Source: Palsa-1400 sp036501625
GTDB lineage: Bacteria > Verrucomicrobiota > Verrucomicrobiia > Limisphaerales > Palsa-1400
Assembly: GCA_036501625.1 (NCBI GenBank)
Contig: DASXZY010000042.1
Coordinates: 1-64,000, forward strand
Reading direction: 5' to 3'
DNA length: 64,000 nt
The notes below the pieces were generated by a model. It did no database searches and was not told the DNA's origin. It saw only the letters and a program-made list of their open reading frames with translations. Shown one piece after another: positions 22,621 to 31,163 of this stretch; the first letter of the stretch is position 1; each line of letters starts with the position of its first letter. A program made the position numbers and the translations under genes.

Positions 22621-24968
22621 ATCAATTCCTCGACCAACTCTTTCGTTCTCTCCTTACCCGGGGATTTTGAGTCGTGACAACGTGACAAATCAGCGTTTGC
22701 AAGGGTTTCGTCAGGATTTGAACCCGTGACATGGTTCGGGGGTGTCACGCTTTCAGAAGTGGGCTTTCCCCCTGTAAAATCAAGGGTTGTCACGGTGTCA
22801 CGCTTGGCAAGCCCCGAATTGGGCAGGTAACGCTCAAACGCCTCGTTGAAATCAGCGGTTTCGTAACCTTTAGCCCGGTCGTCAACGATGCGAAGTGTTC
22901 GCGGGTTAATGCCGAACGAATGGAGACGGCGGGCCAACCAAGACTCGGTGATCGGCTTGCCCCGGTTGGCTTCTGGCCACGGTCGGTCGGACATGACACA
23001 CAGTGCCTCAACGAGCGACTTGGAAAAAATGCGGGAGCCGGTTGATTCGGCCAGGACGTGGCGGATGTCTTCCAACAACGTCGTGCCGACACCTTGGGCG
23101 TCCATGTCATCACATGAAGTCAGCGCGGTAAATGCGGCGGCGGCCCGGAGCGGCCAGGCACCACCCGCAATTTCTGCGATGGCAAAGAGCGGTCGCCAGT
23201 TGTCGGCCAGCCGATTATGCGCTCCATCGGGCAAAGCCGGGTCGCACGCCTCAATCTTTTTGAAATTGTCGGCGGCCCAGCGCGCCAGCTTCCGGCAGAG
23301 TTCTTTTTCGGCGGCAACACGACGGGAGGAAAACCGCGCCGCTACTTCACCGGTTTTGGCGCGAGTCAAAACAATGCCGATGCTACGGTCGTGCAAGGTG
23401 CCCGGAAGCGTGCCGATGCCACAAAGCACGACGGGGGCGAACACGTTGAAAGCGCGGACTTCGTGTTCGTCGCCTTCGCAACGCAAGGCTTGTCCCCCGC
23501 GTCGGTGGCCCGCGTTTAAAAGGCCGCGCAGTTCGTCGCTATCGGGCAACCAAGCGTCGTACTCGTCCGCTAGAACTACAAGCTTATGCTTCTCAATGAG
23601 ACGAAACAAGACGGCAGGCGTTTGATTCTCCGTCTGAACGGAGCGCGGAACAAACAACGCGACAACATCACTCAATGTGGTTTTGCCACATCCTTTTTCG
23701 GGCGAGCGGATGTTGAGTCGCGGTGTCACATCGAACGCCTGAAAAGAATGAGTATGAGCCACCCACAATGCGATTGCATCGGCAGCGCCAGGAGGCAGCG
23801 CCACATACCGCGTGACGGCGGCGGCAACGGCGGTCAGTATTTCCGCGCCGTCAACGGGTTCTGGCCAGGGTTCAACTTCGGGTATCTCTACGGCGCAACC
23901 TTGCAAATGGCCGCCGGTTTCACCGCGCTGCTTTTCAACCTCGGCGTCCAGGGTCGAAACGCGCACACCAAGTGCATTTGCTTCTGTCTGGCGGCAACGG
24001 TCATATTCCGCCGGGGGCAAGTCGGCCAGGCGCGCGTAGGTATCCGTATCGTTTTCTGTGGGCAGGACGGCAGTGTCAATTTGTTGTTTGACTGTGGGTA
24101 GTTCTTCAAGTGCGGCCAAATCGTTGAAATCAGTCGGCTTGGTCGTGGCGTCTTTGAATTGCGGCACGGCCAGCCGGGCGCGGATTGCCTTTGCGGCGGC
24201 GGTTGCATCCGTCACGCCCGGATTTTTCCTTGGCGCTTCGGTCCACTGGTCATTGTCGGCGGCGATGATGATTTCGCGTTGCGGCCACAATTCACGCGCC
24301 GCCTTCGCTACCGCAATCAGGTTGTGGCAATTCATGGCGCAGATTACGGCATGGCCGGTTGCCTCATGGAGGCTCACGCCGGTTGCGTAGCCTTCGCAGA
24401 TGACAAGAGGGCCATCCGCCTTGTCAGCAAGGGTGAAGAAACATTCCTGTATGCGGCCACCGCCAAGGAAATTCTTTTGACCTTCCGCACCAATGAATTG
24501 GAATGAATGAAGTTCGCCGTTGATGTCGCGGAGTGGCAGCGCAATCGTGCCTCGATGCCCCCGCGCCTCGCCGCAGACCTGAACGCGCTTGGCGGCAAGG
24601 TAGGGATGCGAGGCAGACAGCGGTTCGGCGCGTTTGAGAATCCGGGCGGCTATTTTGCGCGCCTTTTCCCGGCGTTCCTTTTCCCCCCTCTCACGCTCGC
24701 GTTTAGCCTCCTGCAAAGACTGGCGGGCGCGTTGCCATTCCGCTTGCGACAAATGTCCGTTGCGGTCGTGCCAATCTTCATTGATGCCGCGCTTCCAGCA
24801 CCCAAACGCCCCGGCCATCGGCGGCCCGGCATACAGCACGTACCAACTGTTTTTCGACTTGTCATCTCCGGCGCGGAAGCGGTGGAGTTTGCCGTCCGCC
24901 TCAATTGGCCCGGCGCAGTCTAGGCCAGCGCGGTGCAGTGCGGCGCGAAAGGAATCAAGGGCGTTCAT
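22617..24968 (-). CDS. Primase-ATPase of the element (Toprim + DUF3631)
   Basis: About 783 residues from the ATG at 24968, chosen because it overlaps the stop of the helix-turn-helix gene as TAATG; the longer frame to 25022 lies within that gene. N-terminal third: a charged coiled stretch (about 75-110), a primase-associated region (HPYLAAKRVQVCGEARGHRG) and a Toprim domain with PLVICEGYATGVSLHEATG and acidic IIIAADNDQW (about 205-245). C-terminal half: DUF3631-type ATPase with Walker A SPEKGCGKTTL (about 420), Walker B LVVLADEYDAW and sensor-like ADNWRPLFAIAEIAGG. Such proteins prime and unwind DNA for autonomous replication of elements or phage satellites. The C-terminal 70 residues look disordered. 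Confidence 0.82.
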   Translation of the reverse strand: MNALDSFRAALHRAGLDCAGPIEADGKLHRFRAGDDKSKNSWYVLYAGPPMAGAFGCWKRGINEDWHDRNGHLSQAEWQRARQSLQEAKRERERGEKERREKARKIAARILKRAEPLSASHPYLAAKRVQVCGEARGHRGTIALPLRDINGELHSFQFIGAEGQKNFLGGGRIQECFFTLADKADGPLVICEGYATGVSLHEATGHAVICAMNCHNLIAVAKAARELWPQREIIIAADNDQWTEAPRKNPGVTDATAAAKAIRARLAVPQFKDATTKPTDFNDLAALEELPTVKQQIDTAVLPTENDTDTYARLADLPPAEYDRCRQTEANALGVRVSTLDAEVEKQRGETGGHLQGCAVEIPEVEPWPEPVDGAEILTAVAAAVTRYVALPPGAADAIALWVAHTHSFQAFDVTPRLNIRSPEKGCGKTTLSDVVALFVPRSVQTENQTPAVLFRLIEKHKLVVLADEYDAWLPDSDELRGLLNAGHRRGGQALRCEGDEHEVRAFNVFAPVVLCGIGTLPGTLHDRSIGIVLTRAKTGEVAARFSSRRVAAEKELCRKLARWAADNFKKIEACDPALPDGAHNRLADNWRPLFAIAEIAGGAWPLRAAAAFTALTSCDDMDAQGVGTTLLEDIRHVLAESTGSRIFSKSLVEALCVMSDRPWPEANRGKPITESWLARRLHSFGINPRTLRIVDDRAKGYETADFNEAFERYLPNSGLAKRDTVTTLDFTGGKPTSESVTPPNHVTGSNPDETLANADLSRCHDSKSPGKERTKELVEELI

Positions 24969-25186
24969 TATTCGATGCCTCCGCGTTGCATCTTCAATAA
25001 CGCCTGCTCCACAGTCGGCCAATGGAACAGCACGCGCCTGCCGGTGACATTCACGTAAGGAATTTTGCCGGACGTTCGCCAGGTCGCCAAAGTTCTCCGG
25101 CTGATTGGCAGGCGTTGCAACAGCGTCGCGGTGTCGATGAAACCCGGCTCATGGCCGGCCAAATTGATCAATTGATCCTTTGCCAT
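24968..25186 (-). CDS. Helix-turn-helix protein, excisionase or regulator type
   Basis: 72 residues containing a MerR/excisionase-like winged helix-turn-helix: FIDTATLLQRLPISRRTLATW (helices), SGKIPYVNVTGRRVLFHWPTVEQALL (wing and final helix). The order matches helix_turn_helix_17/excisionase proteins that control integration direction or activate a replication operon. It lies between the integrase and the primase gene on the same strand, and its stop overlaps the primase start by one base (TAATG). It is the best candidate for the element's recombination directionality factor or replication switch. Confidence 0.78.
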   Translation of the reverse strand: MAKDQLINLAGHEPGFIDTATLLQRLPISRRTLATWRTSGKIPYVNVTGRRVLFHWPTVEQALLKMQRGGIE

Positions 25187-25322
25187 GCAAACAGATTACA
25201 CGGCGAGAAATGCCGGTTTGAATTGTGCCCCGGCAGCATGGGGGGGGTATCTACGCTATCAAAAAGCAGCATCGCGGGCGCTCTACACGATAGTTCGGCA
25301 GCAAAAGCGCGTCCGAATCCTG

Positions 25323-26090
25323 TCAAGAGGCGGGAATTGCTCTTTTTGCACGCTTCTTTGCTTCGTATTCCTTCGCGGCGCGTGCGCGTCCGGCAGCCTT
25401 CTTTTTGGCGGTTTTTTCAGGCAACCACCATCTAGGATATTCCTCGGAGCAGATATGCCAAGTCAGGTCGTCAATCCCATCGGTAGAATAGAGCGTAAAG
25501 CGGGCATCCAGCAATCTTTCACGCTGCTTTGCGTCTAAGAGGGACGACTCCTGTTGCACGATAGATTTTTTCAGCAATTCGGCGGTCTCTTTTGGTGATA
25601 AGCTTCCGGGGACGGATGCCTGGACGAGAATCACTCCGCGCTTGGCAGCATCGGTTATTTGTTCTTCAAGACGGGCCAATCGCATTCGGATGTCGTTAAG
25701 ATTAAAGATTTTTGCGCTTTCGGCTGCATCAATTTGCCAGGATAGGAATTTTCGGAAACGGGGTTGATTGTCCGCCTTTTTCTTCCCCTTGACGATCAAA
25801 CGATAGAAGTCATCCAGTGTTGCCGGAAACTTTTCTGGCATTGGTGGTTTTTCAAATTCCTTTGAAGCAATCTCTGCTTTACTCTGTGGTCGCGCGCTTT
25901 TCTCCAATGAAGATTGGCAATCATGGAGCAGATGCAGAGCGGCATCTATCGCTTCTTTGTTTGGCAGGGTGGTGAATCGGGATTGTGCAACAAGATGCGC
26001 GAGTGCGACGGCGTCTATTGTCGGGGGCGTCGGAGCGGCGTTTTGCTCTGCGCCTCGCTGCTTATCGAGTTTCGAGTCTGGAATGTTCAT
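25323..26090 (-). CDS. Hypothetical protein following the integrase
   Basis: About 255 residues from the ATG at 26090 (MNIPDSKLDKQRG), five bases after the integrase stop; the upstream in-frame extension would overlap the integrase. Mostly helical and charged: residues about 75-110 resemble a KFPATLDDFYRLIVKGKKK motif, then RMRLARLEEQITDAAKRG, and a lysine/arginine-rich tail (TAKKKAAGRARAAKEYEAKKR) that could contact DNA. No named domain. Co-transcription with the integrase suggests a role in element maintenance, but this is inference. Confidence 0.6.
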   Translation of the reverse strand: MNIPDSKLDKQRGAEQNAAPTPPTIDAVALAHLVAQSRFTTLPNKEAIDAALHLLHDCQSSLEKSARPQSKAEIASKEFEKPPMPEKFPATLDDFYRLIVKGKKKADNQPRFRKFLSWQIDAAESAKIFNLNDIRMRLARLEEQITDAAKRGVILVQASVPGSLSPKETAELLKKSIVQQESSLLDAKQRERLLDARFTLYSTDGIDDLTWHICSEEYPRWWLPEKTAKKKAAGRARAAKEYEAKKRAKRAIPAS

Positions 26091-26095
26091 GCGTT

Positions 26096-27391
26096 TCAAC
26101 CGTTCGCGCTCGCGTGCAGCGGGATGACATTGGCACTGGATTTCGACGGCCTGACGGAAAACCATTTTTCCGCCTCAGCTTTCGTGGCCAGTCCCTTGTA
26201 ATGCGCGTGAATCATGGCCGGGGAATTGCCCGCCTGGGCGGCGGTCAAGTTTTCGTTGCTGTGCAAGGCGAAATGAAACGAGCAATAGCCGTGGCGCATA
26301 CCGTTGCGGCGTGACGGGATTTTGAGGGACTCACGCAACCGGACAAATGCCCGCATATAGCCGTTAATCCCGGTAGGTTGGTTCCATAAGCGGCCTTCCA
26401 TCGCCCGAAACGGTTCCAGCCATGCGGCCAGCGCCGGGCAGATTTCCACCAGACGGCGGCGGCGTGTCTTGGCGTTTTGCGCGGTGATTTCGACATGGCC
26501 GGGGATGCCAAAAACATTTTCCCATGTCAGGCGCAAGGTTTCCTCAAGGCGAAGCCCGGCCAGCCCTTGCAGGGCCATGATGGCACGCAGCGGGCCTTCC
26601 GCCGATTCGAGCAAGCCGCGCAATTCAGCGGGCCGGTAAAAGTCGGTTGCGGCGGCGTCAAGCGGTTCTTTCTGCATGGCGTCGGATTCGATTAAGCGGT
26701 GGGTGGGTGAGAGATAATCCTGCCGGACACACCAGCGCAAGAACATGGCTACGGCGGCGCGGCGGTCGTTGCGCGACTTTGGCCCAAGAGCGGTGTGGGT
26801 GGCCATGTAGCGGGCCAGAAAATCGCGATTCAAGTCGCCAAGGCGATGCCCCGGAAACGTCGCGGCAAATTCCTGTAGCCAGCATTCGACGTGCGAGGCA
26901 TAGCAAGGCGAGAGTTGAGAGCGTTTGCCGTCCACCGCTTGCGCCTTGGGTTTCCTGACGGCAAGGAATTCCTTCACGGCGTCGGCCATCAGCTTGGGCT
27001 TGACCGTGGCGAGCGTGTGGGCAAAAGCCTTCACGGACTCGGTTAGGCCGTATCCTTGCGGCAATTGCTTGATGGCGTCCAGAAAGCCCGTGACGGCTTC
27101 CAAGGCCGTGAAAGTGCGCCCGGTGTCGCGGCGGCAGGCGTCTAGGGCGTCGCGAATGGAAAGGGCGGCGGCGGCTTCCTTGCCGGTCAAGGCGGTGACT
27201 TGCGAGCCTTGCGCCAATTCCTTCACAAGGGCATCGGCCCGGCGCTTCACTTCGCTGTAAGATTGGAAACGCTCCATCCGGCGCTTGCCCGCCACGCGCC
27301 AAGCCAGCCGGTAAGCCGGATAGCTGGCGGACTTGCCGTAAATCGTGGCAAGGACTTGTCCCCGATGTCGGATGCGTTTTGGGAATCGCAT
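26096..27391 (-). CDS. int: Tyrosine-type site-specific integrase of the element
   Basis: About 431 residues from the ATG at 27391; the longer frame reads through the attachment site and tRNA-Leu, so it is not the natural start. Residues about 140-235 form the core-binding domain (YASHVECWLQEFAATFPG, KSRNDRRAAVAMFLRW). The catalytic domain follows: first arginine in GLAGLRLEETLRLTW, a basic beta-strand KTRRRRLVEI, the second box RRNGMRHGY with the usual first histidine replaced by asparagine, and the C-terminal HAHYKGLATK with the nucleophilic tyrosine. It should insert the element into the 3' end of tRNA-Leu, beside which it lies. The pair of GTGTC motifs at 27421 and 27432 sits just upstream and could give autoregulation. 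Confidence 0.9.
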   Translation of the reverse strand: MRFPKRIRHRGQVLATIYGKSASYPAYRLAWRVAGKRRMERFQSYSEVKRRADALVKELAQGSQVTALTGKEAAAALSIRDALDACRRDTGRTFTALEAVTGFLDAIKQLPQGYGLTESVKAFAHTLATVKPKLMADAVKEFLAVRKPKAQAVDGKRSQLSPCYASHVECWLQEFAATFPGHRLGDLNRDFLARYMATHTALGPKSRNDRRAAVAMFLRWCVRQDYLSPTHRLIESDAMQKEPLDAAATDFYRPAELRGLLESAEGPLRAIMALQGLAGLRLEETLRLTWENVFGIPGHVEITAQNAKTRRRRLVEICPALAAWLEPFRAMEGRLWNQPTGINGYMRAFVRLRESLKIPSRRNGMRHGYCSFHFALHSNENLTAAQAGNSPAMIHAHYKGLATKAEAEKWFSVRPSKSSANVIPLHASANG

Positions 27392-27420
27392 GTTCTCTGT
27401 TTCGGAATCGGGCGTTTTCT

Positions 27421-27437
27421 GTGTCGTTTCTGTGTCT
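27421..27437 (+). promoter_or_regulatory. Pair of GTGTC motifs, candidate integrase arm sites (right)
   Basis: GTGTCG at 27421 and GTGTCT at 27432, 11 bases apart, between the integrase start and the right attachment repeat. The left context TTTTCTGTGTCG also occurs at 18389-18400 in the left arm. Same strand as the left cluster. Confidence 0.45.
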
Positions 27438-27455
27438 AAAACATCCGAATTCTCC

Positions 27456-27497
27456 GCTTCCCTCTTAAAAATGGTGCGCGAGAGAGGACTTGAACCT
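27456..27497. repeat. Right attachment site overlapping tRNA-Leu 3' end
   Basis: 42 bp matching 18146-18187 with two mismatches. It includes the tRNA CCA end, acceptor 3' strand and most of the T-arm, so insertion leaves the tRNA gene whole at this end. Confidence 0.88.
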
Positions 27498-27555
27498 CCA
27501 CCCCTTTCGGGACCAGATCCTAAGTCTGGCGTGTCTGCCATTCCACCACTCGCGC
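27472..27555 (-). tRNA. tRNA-Leu, anticodon TAG
   Basis: Minus strand from 27555: acceptor GCGCGAG, D-arm with GGTGGAATGGCAGACAC, anticodon stem CCAGA, loop CTTAGGA (anticodon TAG at 27522-27520), stem TCTGG, a long variable arm TCCCGAAAGGGG typical of class II leucine tRNAs, T-arm GAGGTTCAAGTCCTC, acceptor CTCGCGC, A, and an encoded CCA. It reads CUA and, with a modified wobble base, other CUN codons. It is the integration target of the element on its left. Confidence 0.95.
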
Positions 27556-27778
27556 GCCGACTCAGCGGGAGCCTCCGCCGTGTCGTGCAAGTTTCGCAAA
27601 GGGGTTGGCGGGGCGCAAGCAGCCAGTTCTAACGGGCGGCGCAAAAAAACAACATTTGCCAAATTCAATGTCATGGTTTACCATCAAATAGTGGTTGTGC
27701 GCTTTGGCGCGGTGATCTTTGACATTTTTTGAGAGGTTGCCTGGAGCGGGTTGAGGCGGAATATCGGCCGGTTCGGGG

Positions 27779-28200
27779 CAAAACGCGGGAAAACAAGGCG
27801 GCACAAGGCAGCGCTCGCCGGCAACTGTTGCCGGCAAAGCCCCGAAGTTTTCGGATGGCGGGACCATTGGCGGCATGGAAATTCGGACAAAACGGCGCAA
27901 AACGTGGGAAAACAAGATGGCACAAGGCAGCAATCGCTGGGAACTGGTGCCGGCAAAGCCCCCGAAGTTTTCGGATGGCGAGATTATTGGCGGCATGGAA
28001 ATTCGGACAAAACGGCGCAAAACGCGGGAAAACAAGGCGGCACAAGGCAGCAATCGCTGGGAACTGGTGCCGGCAAAGCCCCGAAGTTTTCGGATGGCGA
28101 GATTATTGGCGGCATGGAAATTCGGGCAAAACGGAGCAAACATGGGAAAACACGGTCGAACAAGGCAGTTTTCGAAAAATAAGGCGGAAACGGCAAAAGA
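27779..28200. repeat. Tandem array of a 119-120 bp unit, about 3.5 copies
   Basis: Units begin at 27779, 27898 and 28018 and at 28137 (partial), i.e. 119, 120 and 119 bp. Units 2 and 3 differ at about five bases plus one inserted C. Each full unit carries a perfect small hairpin CCGAA-GTT-TTCGG and the segment GGCGGCATGGAAATTCGG. Open frames run through the array on both strands, but the single-base indel shifts frame between copies and no translation resembles a protein, so I read it as non-coding. The rest of 27556-28330 holds no supported gene. Confidence 0.85.
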
Positions 28201-28330
28201 TATGATTTAGATTATTTAGATACTATTTGCTTGCAAATAAATTTGATAGATAGTAAATGATAGTCAATAGACAGGAAGCTGATAGGCGCGAGAGCGCGGC
28301 CGCTGGCTTCCCGCAACGAAAGGAAGTCTT

Positions 28331-30001
28331 ATGACATCTGATGCCGATTCCGGTTCTGGCCCGGTTCCTCCGGCGCCCATTCCTCCCCCGATTGAATGCT
28401 CGCGGCCGGCTGGCTTGCCCGCGGACCCTTGGGAGCCTTTCCGAAGATGGGCGCGCGTTCTGGCCGCCCGCAATCCGTTTTATATCGTCAGCGCCATGCT
28501 GCTGCTGTGGAGCATGCGGCGGCTTTCGCTTGACTCCAGGATATTCCGCGATGAGCTGCCGCAATTGCTCTTCAACTTCTCCTCCTTCCAGATTTATGAA
28601 CTGCTGCTGGCGGGGACGGCCATTGGGCTGGCCCGGCGGCGCGCGTGGTATGATTCCGGGCTGCTGGTGGGATTGGAAAATATGTTTGTCTGCGTGCCCT
28701 TCCTCCTCGTCAGCCAGGCCCTCCTGCTCGAAAACTGGATTGCCGCCGCCTTCTGCCTGGCGGGCGGCGGGCTGGCGGTCGCGCGCATCGCGGCGCTCAA
28801 ACGCCGCTTAAAGGAGCTTGCGATGCCCGGCCCGCTGCTCTGGATGGGCGCCGTCCTCCTCTGCTTCAACCTGGCATGGCCGCTGCTGATTCGCCGCCTC
28901 CACCAAAATGTCTCCATGCCCGGCTGGGATGATCGGGGACTGATGCTGACCTCGCTGGAGTGGAACTGGCTGCTCCCGGCGGCGGCCGCGCTGGGATTAT
29001 TCTTGACAACGCGGCCCGGCGCGGCTGCCATGCCGGCGGGCGAGGAACGGCCGTTCTACAATTGGCGCTCCTTTCCCCTGCTGGCGCTGCTGATGTGGGC
29101 GGCGGGAACCGGCGTTCATCTTTACTGTATCAGTTACGTGTATGGATTGCCCTGGAACATCGCCTTCCTGGCGCCGGGCGCGTGGGTGGCTTCGTGGGTT
29201 CTCTGGCGTCAGGCGGGGCGGCTTGTGCCGGAAGTTGTTCGCGCGACTGTTCAACGCGGCCTGTTGTTTCCGCCAGCGCTCGTTTTGCTGTGCTGCCTGG
29301 GCGCCACGCAGCCGTCAGTGTGTTTGACACTGGCCGTTTTGAACGCAGTTGCCTTTGGGGCCGCGGCGGTGGTTCGCCGCGAACGGCTGGCGGTTCACTT
29401 GGGAGCGTTTTCCGTGCTGGCGGCGCTGGGAGCCATCCGGCCCGCGGAGACGGCCCAGATTTTTGGCGGCGGGAGCTTGTTCTACATCGTGGCATGCGCG
29501 CTTGTTTCCGCGCGGCCCAGATTGGGCATCGCGGGCGGATTTGCTCTTGGAATCGGGCTGGCGTGCGCGTTAGGCGGAACGGCCATGATGCTGAACTTCG
29601 CGTTGCAGGCGGCTTTGGTGTTCATCCTTCTGCACAGCCTGCGCTGGGGCGGCGGCCGGCATTCCGACGCGGCCAAGGCCCGCGCGATTTGCGCCGCCTG
29701 CTGGCTCATTCACACCGCGGCCTGGGTGATTGCCATGCCGGCCGGCGCGATCGCGGTGACGATGGCCTGCGGTTCGTCGATTCTTATTGTTTACACCTGC
29801 GCGCGGTTCGTTTTGGGAACATGGGGGCCGCGCATCATCGCCTGGAGCGGCGCGGCGGTGATGTGGTGGGGGCCGCTTTATCTGGCCGGGCGGCATTTGC
29901 TGCGCGCGCCCGAAGGCGTGCTGGAACTGCTGGCCAGTTTCGCGCTCTTCGGCCTCGGCACGCGGGCCGCCCTGTGCAAGGCGCGCCGCCGGGCGGCTTG
30001 A
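28331..30001 (+). CDS. Polytopic membrane protein of unknown function
   Basis: 556 residues: a proline-rich cytoplasmic start of about 40 residues, then roughly 12-14 membrane segments (for example YIVSAMLLLWSMRR, YELLLAGTAIGLA, LLALLMWAAGTGVHLY, ALVLLCCLGAT, YIVACALVSA, IAVTMACGSSILIVY). Codon use and GC match neighbouring genes. I recognise no transporter signature; the conserved-looking charged residues near the first segments (SRIFRDELPQLL) suggest an unknown integral-membrane family. A likely ribosome-binding sequence AAAGGAAG lies about eight bases upstream of the start. It may be the first gene of the following protease/kinase group, separated by 94 bases. Confidence 0.75.
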   Translation: MTSDADSGSGPVPPAPIPPPIECSRPAGLPADPWEPFRRWARVLAARNPFYIVSAMLLLWSMRRLSLDSRIFRDELPQLLFNFSSFQIYELLLAGTAIGLARRRAWYDSGLLVGLENMFVCVPFLLVSQALLLENWIAAAFCLAGGGLAVARIAALKRRLKELAMPGPLLWMGAVLLCFNLAWPLLIRRLHQNVSMPGWDDRGLMLTSLEWNWLLPAAAALGLFLTTRPGAAAMPAGEERPFYNWRSFPLLALLMWAAGTGVHLYCISYVYGLPWNIAFLAPGAWVASWVLWRQAGRLVPEVVRATVQRGLLFPPALVLLCCLGATQPSVCLTLAVLNAVAFGAAAVVRRERLAVHLGAFSVLAALGAIRPAETAQIFGGGSLFYIVACALVSARPRLGIAGGFALGIGLACALGGTAMMLNFALQAALVFILLHSLRWGGGRHSDAAKARAICAACWLIHTAAWVIAMPAGAIAVTMACGSSILIVYTCARFVLGTWGPRIIAWSGAAVMWWGPLYLAGRHLLRAPEGVLELLASFALFGLGTRAALCKARRRAA

Positions 30002-30095
30002 CCGGGCGGCGAATCGGGCTACTATGCTGGTGTTTGATTGCGGGGCGCGCGGCGGCCGCCGTCCCGCTCTCATTCATCTTGACGCTGTGAGTTTC

Positions 30096-31163
30096 ATGCC
30101 CGTTTTGAAAACGCCCCGCGGCAAGCCGGCCTTCTGGCTGCTTGCCGTTGTATTGTCGGCGGCGCTTGCGGCGGCCGCGCAAACTTCCAGCCCGGCCTTC
30201 AAGCGCCCGTCCGTGCCGCTGCCCGCGCCAGTCAATCCCAGCGAGATGCCGGCCGCATTCACCAAGGAGTCTCCGGCCACGCTGGACGATTTGCGCGAGA
30301 TGCAAGACCGCGTCGCGGAGCTGGTCGCGCGGGTTTCTCCGGCAGTCGTGGGCGTGGAAGTCGGCAATGCCAGCGGCAGCGGCGTGGTCATTTCTGAAGA
30401 CGGCCTGGTCTTGACAGCCGGCCACGTGGCCGATTGGGCGGGCCGCCGCGTGAAGTTCACCTTTCCCAATGGCAAGACCGCGCGCGGCAAAACGCTGGGC
30501 GTGGACGAAGACGCGGATACCGGCTTGATGCGCATCACCGACCCCGGCGCCTGGCCGCACGCGCCGGTGGGCGATATGAAGCGCGCCCGGCTGGGCGATT
30601 GGACGCTGGCGCTGGGCAACCCCGGCGGATTCGATTCCAAAAGGTCGCTGGTGGCGCGCCTGGGAAGGATCGTCCGCTTGATGCCGGGCGTGGTGCAAAC
30701 CGATTGCACGATTTCCCCCGGCGATTCCGGCGGCCCGCTATTTGACATGTACGGGCGGGTCATCGCCATTCACACGGCGATCGCGACCTCAATGGAGGAG
30801 AATTTTCACGTGCCCATCACCGAGTTCTTTGCGACCTGGAGCGAATTGTCGGCCCCGCTCATCACGCCCAAGCCCCCGCCCGCTCATGAGCCGGCCTACA
30901 GCGGGTTGAGCCTGGCGGATGATCCCGAGGAATGCCGCCTGAGCGCCATCGAGAAAAACAGCCCGGCCGCCAAAGCGGGCCTCAAGCCCGGCGACGAAAT
31001 CCTGAAAGTGGACGGCCGGCGCATCGAGGCCGCCGCGATGTTCCGGCGCTGGCTGGCCGAGAGCGCGCCCGGTGAAACGCTGCACTTGGAAATTCAGCGC
31101 GGCTCGCAGGACTTTACCGTCTCGATCAAACTTCAACCCTTGCCGCGCACGCGCAACAAATGA
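30096..31163 (+). CDS. HtrA/DegP-type serine protease with PDZ domain
   Basis: About 355 residues from the ATG at 30096, selected for the signal peptide it begins (FWLLAVVLSAALAAAAQ). Trypsin-like domain at about 65-255: LTAGHVADW holds the catalytic histidine, DEDADTGLMRI the aspartate, and GDSGGPLFDM the serine. A PDZ domain follows (about 265-345: SAIEKNSPAAKAGLKPGDEILKVDGR) for binding exposed C-termini. It should act in the periplasm as a quality-control or regulatory protease. Its stop overlaps the start of the next gene (ATGA), which encodes a related protein without a normal catalytic triad, so the two may work together. Confidence 0.88.
   Translation: MPVLKTPRGKPAFWLLAVVLSAALAAAAQTSSPAFKRPSVPLPAPVNPSEMPAAFTKESPATLDDLREMQDRVAELVARVSPAVVGVEVGNASGSGVVISEDGLVLTAGHVADWAGRRVKFTFPNGKTARGKTLGVDEDADTGLMRITDPGAWPHAPVGDMKRARLGDWTLALGNPGGFDSKRSLVARLGRIVRLMPGVVQTDCTISPGDSGGPLFDMYGRVIAIHTAIATSMEENFHVPITEFFATWSELSAPLITPKPPPAHEPAYSGLSLADDPEECRLSAIEKNSPAAKAGLKPGDEILKVDGRRIEAAAMFRRWLAESAPGETLHLEIQRGSQDFTVSIKLQPLPRTRNK

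Larger units (their letters stand above)
18146..27497. mobile_element. 9.3-kb integrative element in tRNA-Leu(TAG)
   Basis: The element is bounded by a 42-bp imperfect direct repeat (18146-18187 and 27456-27497; the inner 26 bp are identical) that corresponds to the 3' end of tRNA-Leu plus its downstream flank. At the right end the tRNA is intact and the integrase gene begins 65 bases inside the repeat, the classical layout. Contents: integrase, an unknown ORF, a helix-turn-helix gene, a Toprim/DUF3631 primase-ATPase and a small partner on the minus strand; two secreted proteins and two small unknowns to the left. No capsid, terminase, relaxase or type IV secretion gene is present, so it resembles a phage-satellite-like or minimal replicating island. 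Whether it still excises is not shown by sequence. Confidence 0.85.

Noticed and set aside
27392..27541. Integrase starting inside tRNA-Leu
   Set aside because: The first 50 codons are a translation of the tRNA and att site; the same phrase appears at the left att scar, so it reflects the repeat, not the protein.
27562..28143. Long open frames on both strands through the 119-bp tandem array
   Set aside because: One unit has an extra base so the repeat changes frame; translations resemble no protein and have no initiation signal.
27779..28200. CRISPR array
   Set aside because: Units are 119-120 bp and contiguous, with no short repeat/unique spacer alternation and no cas genes.
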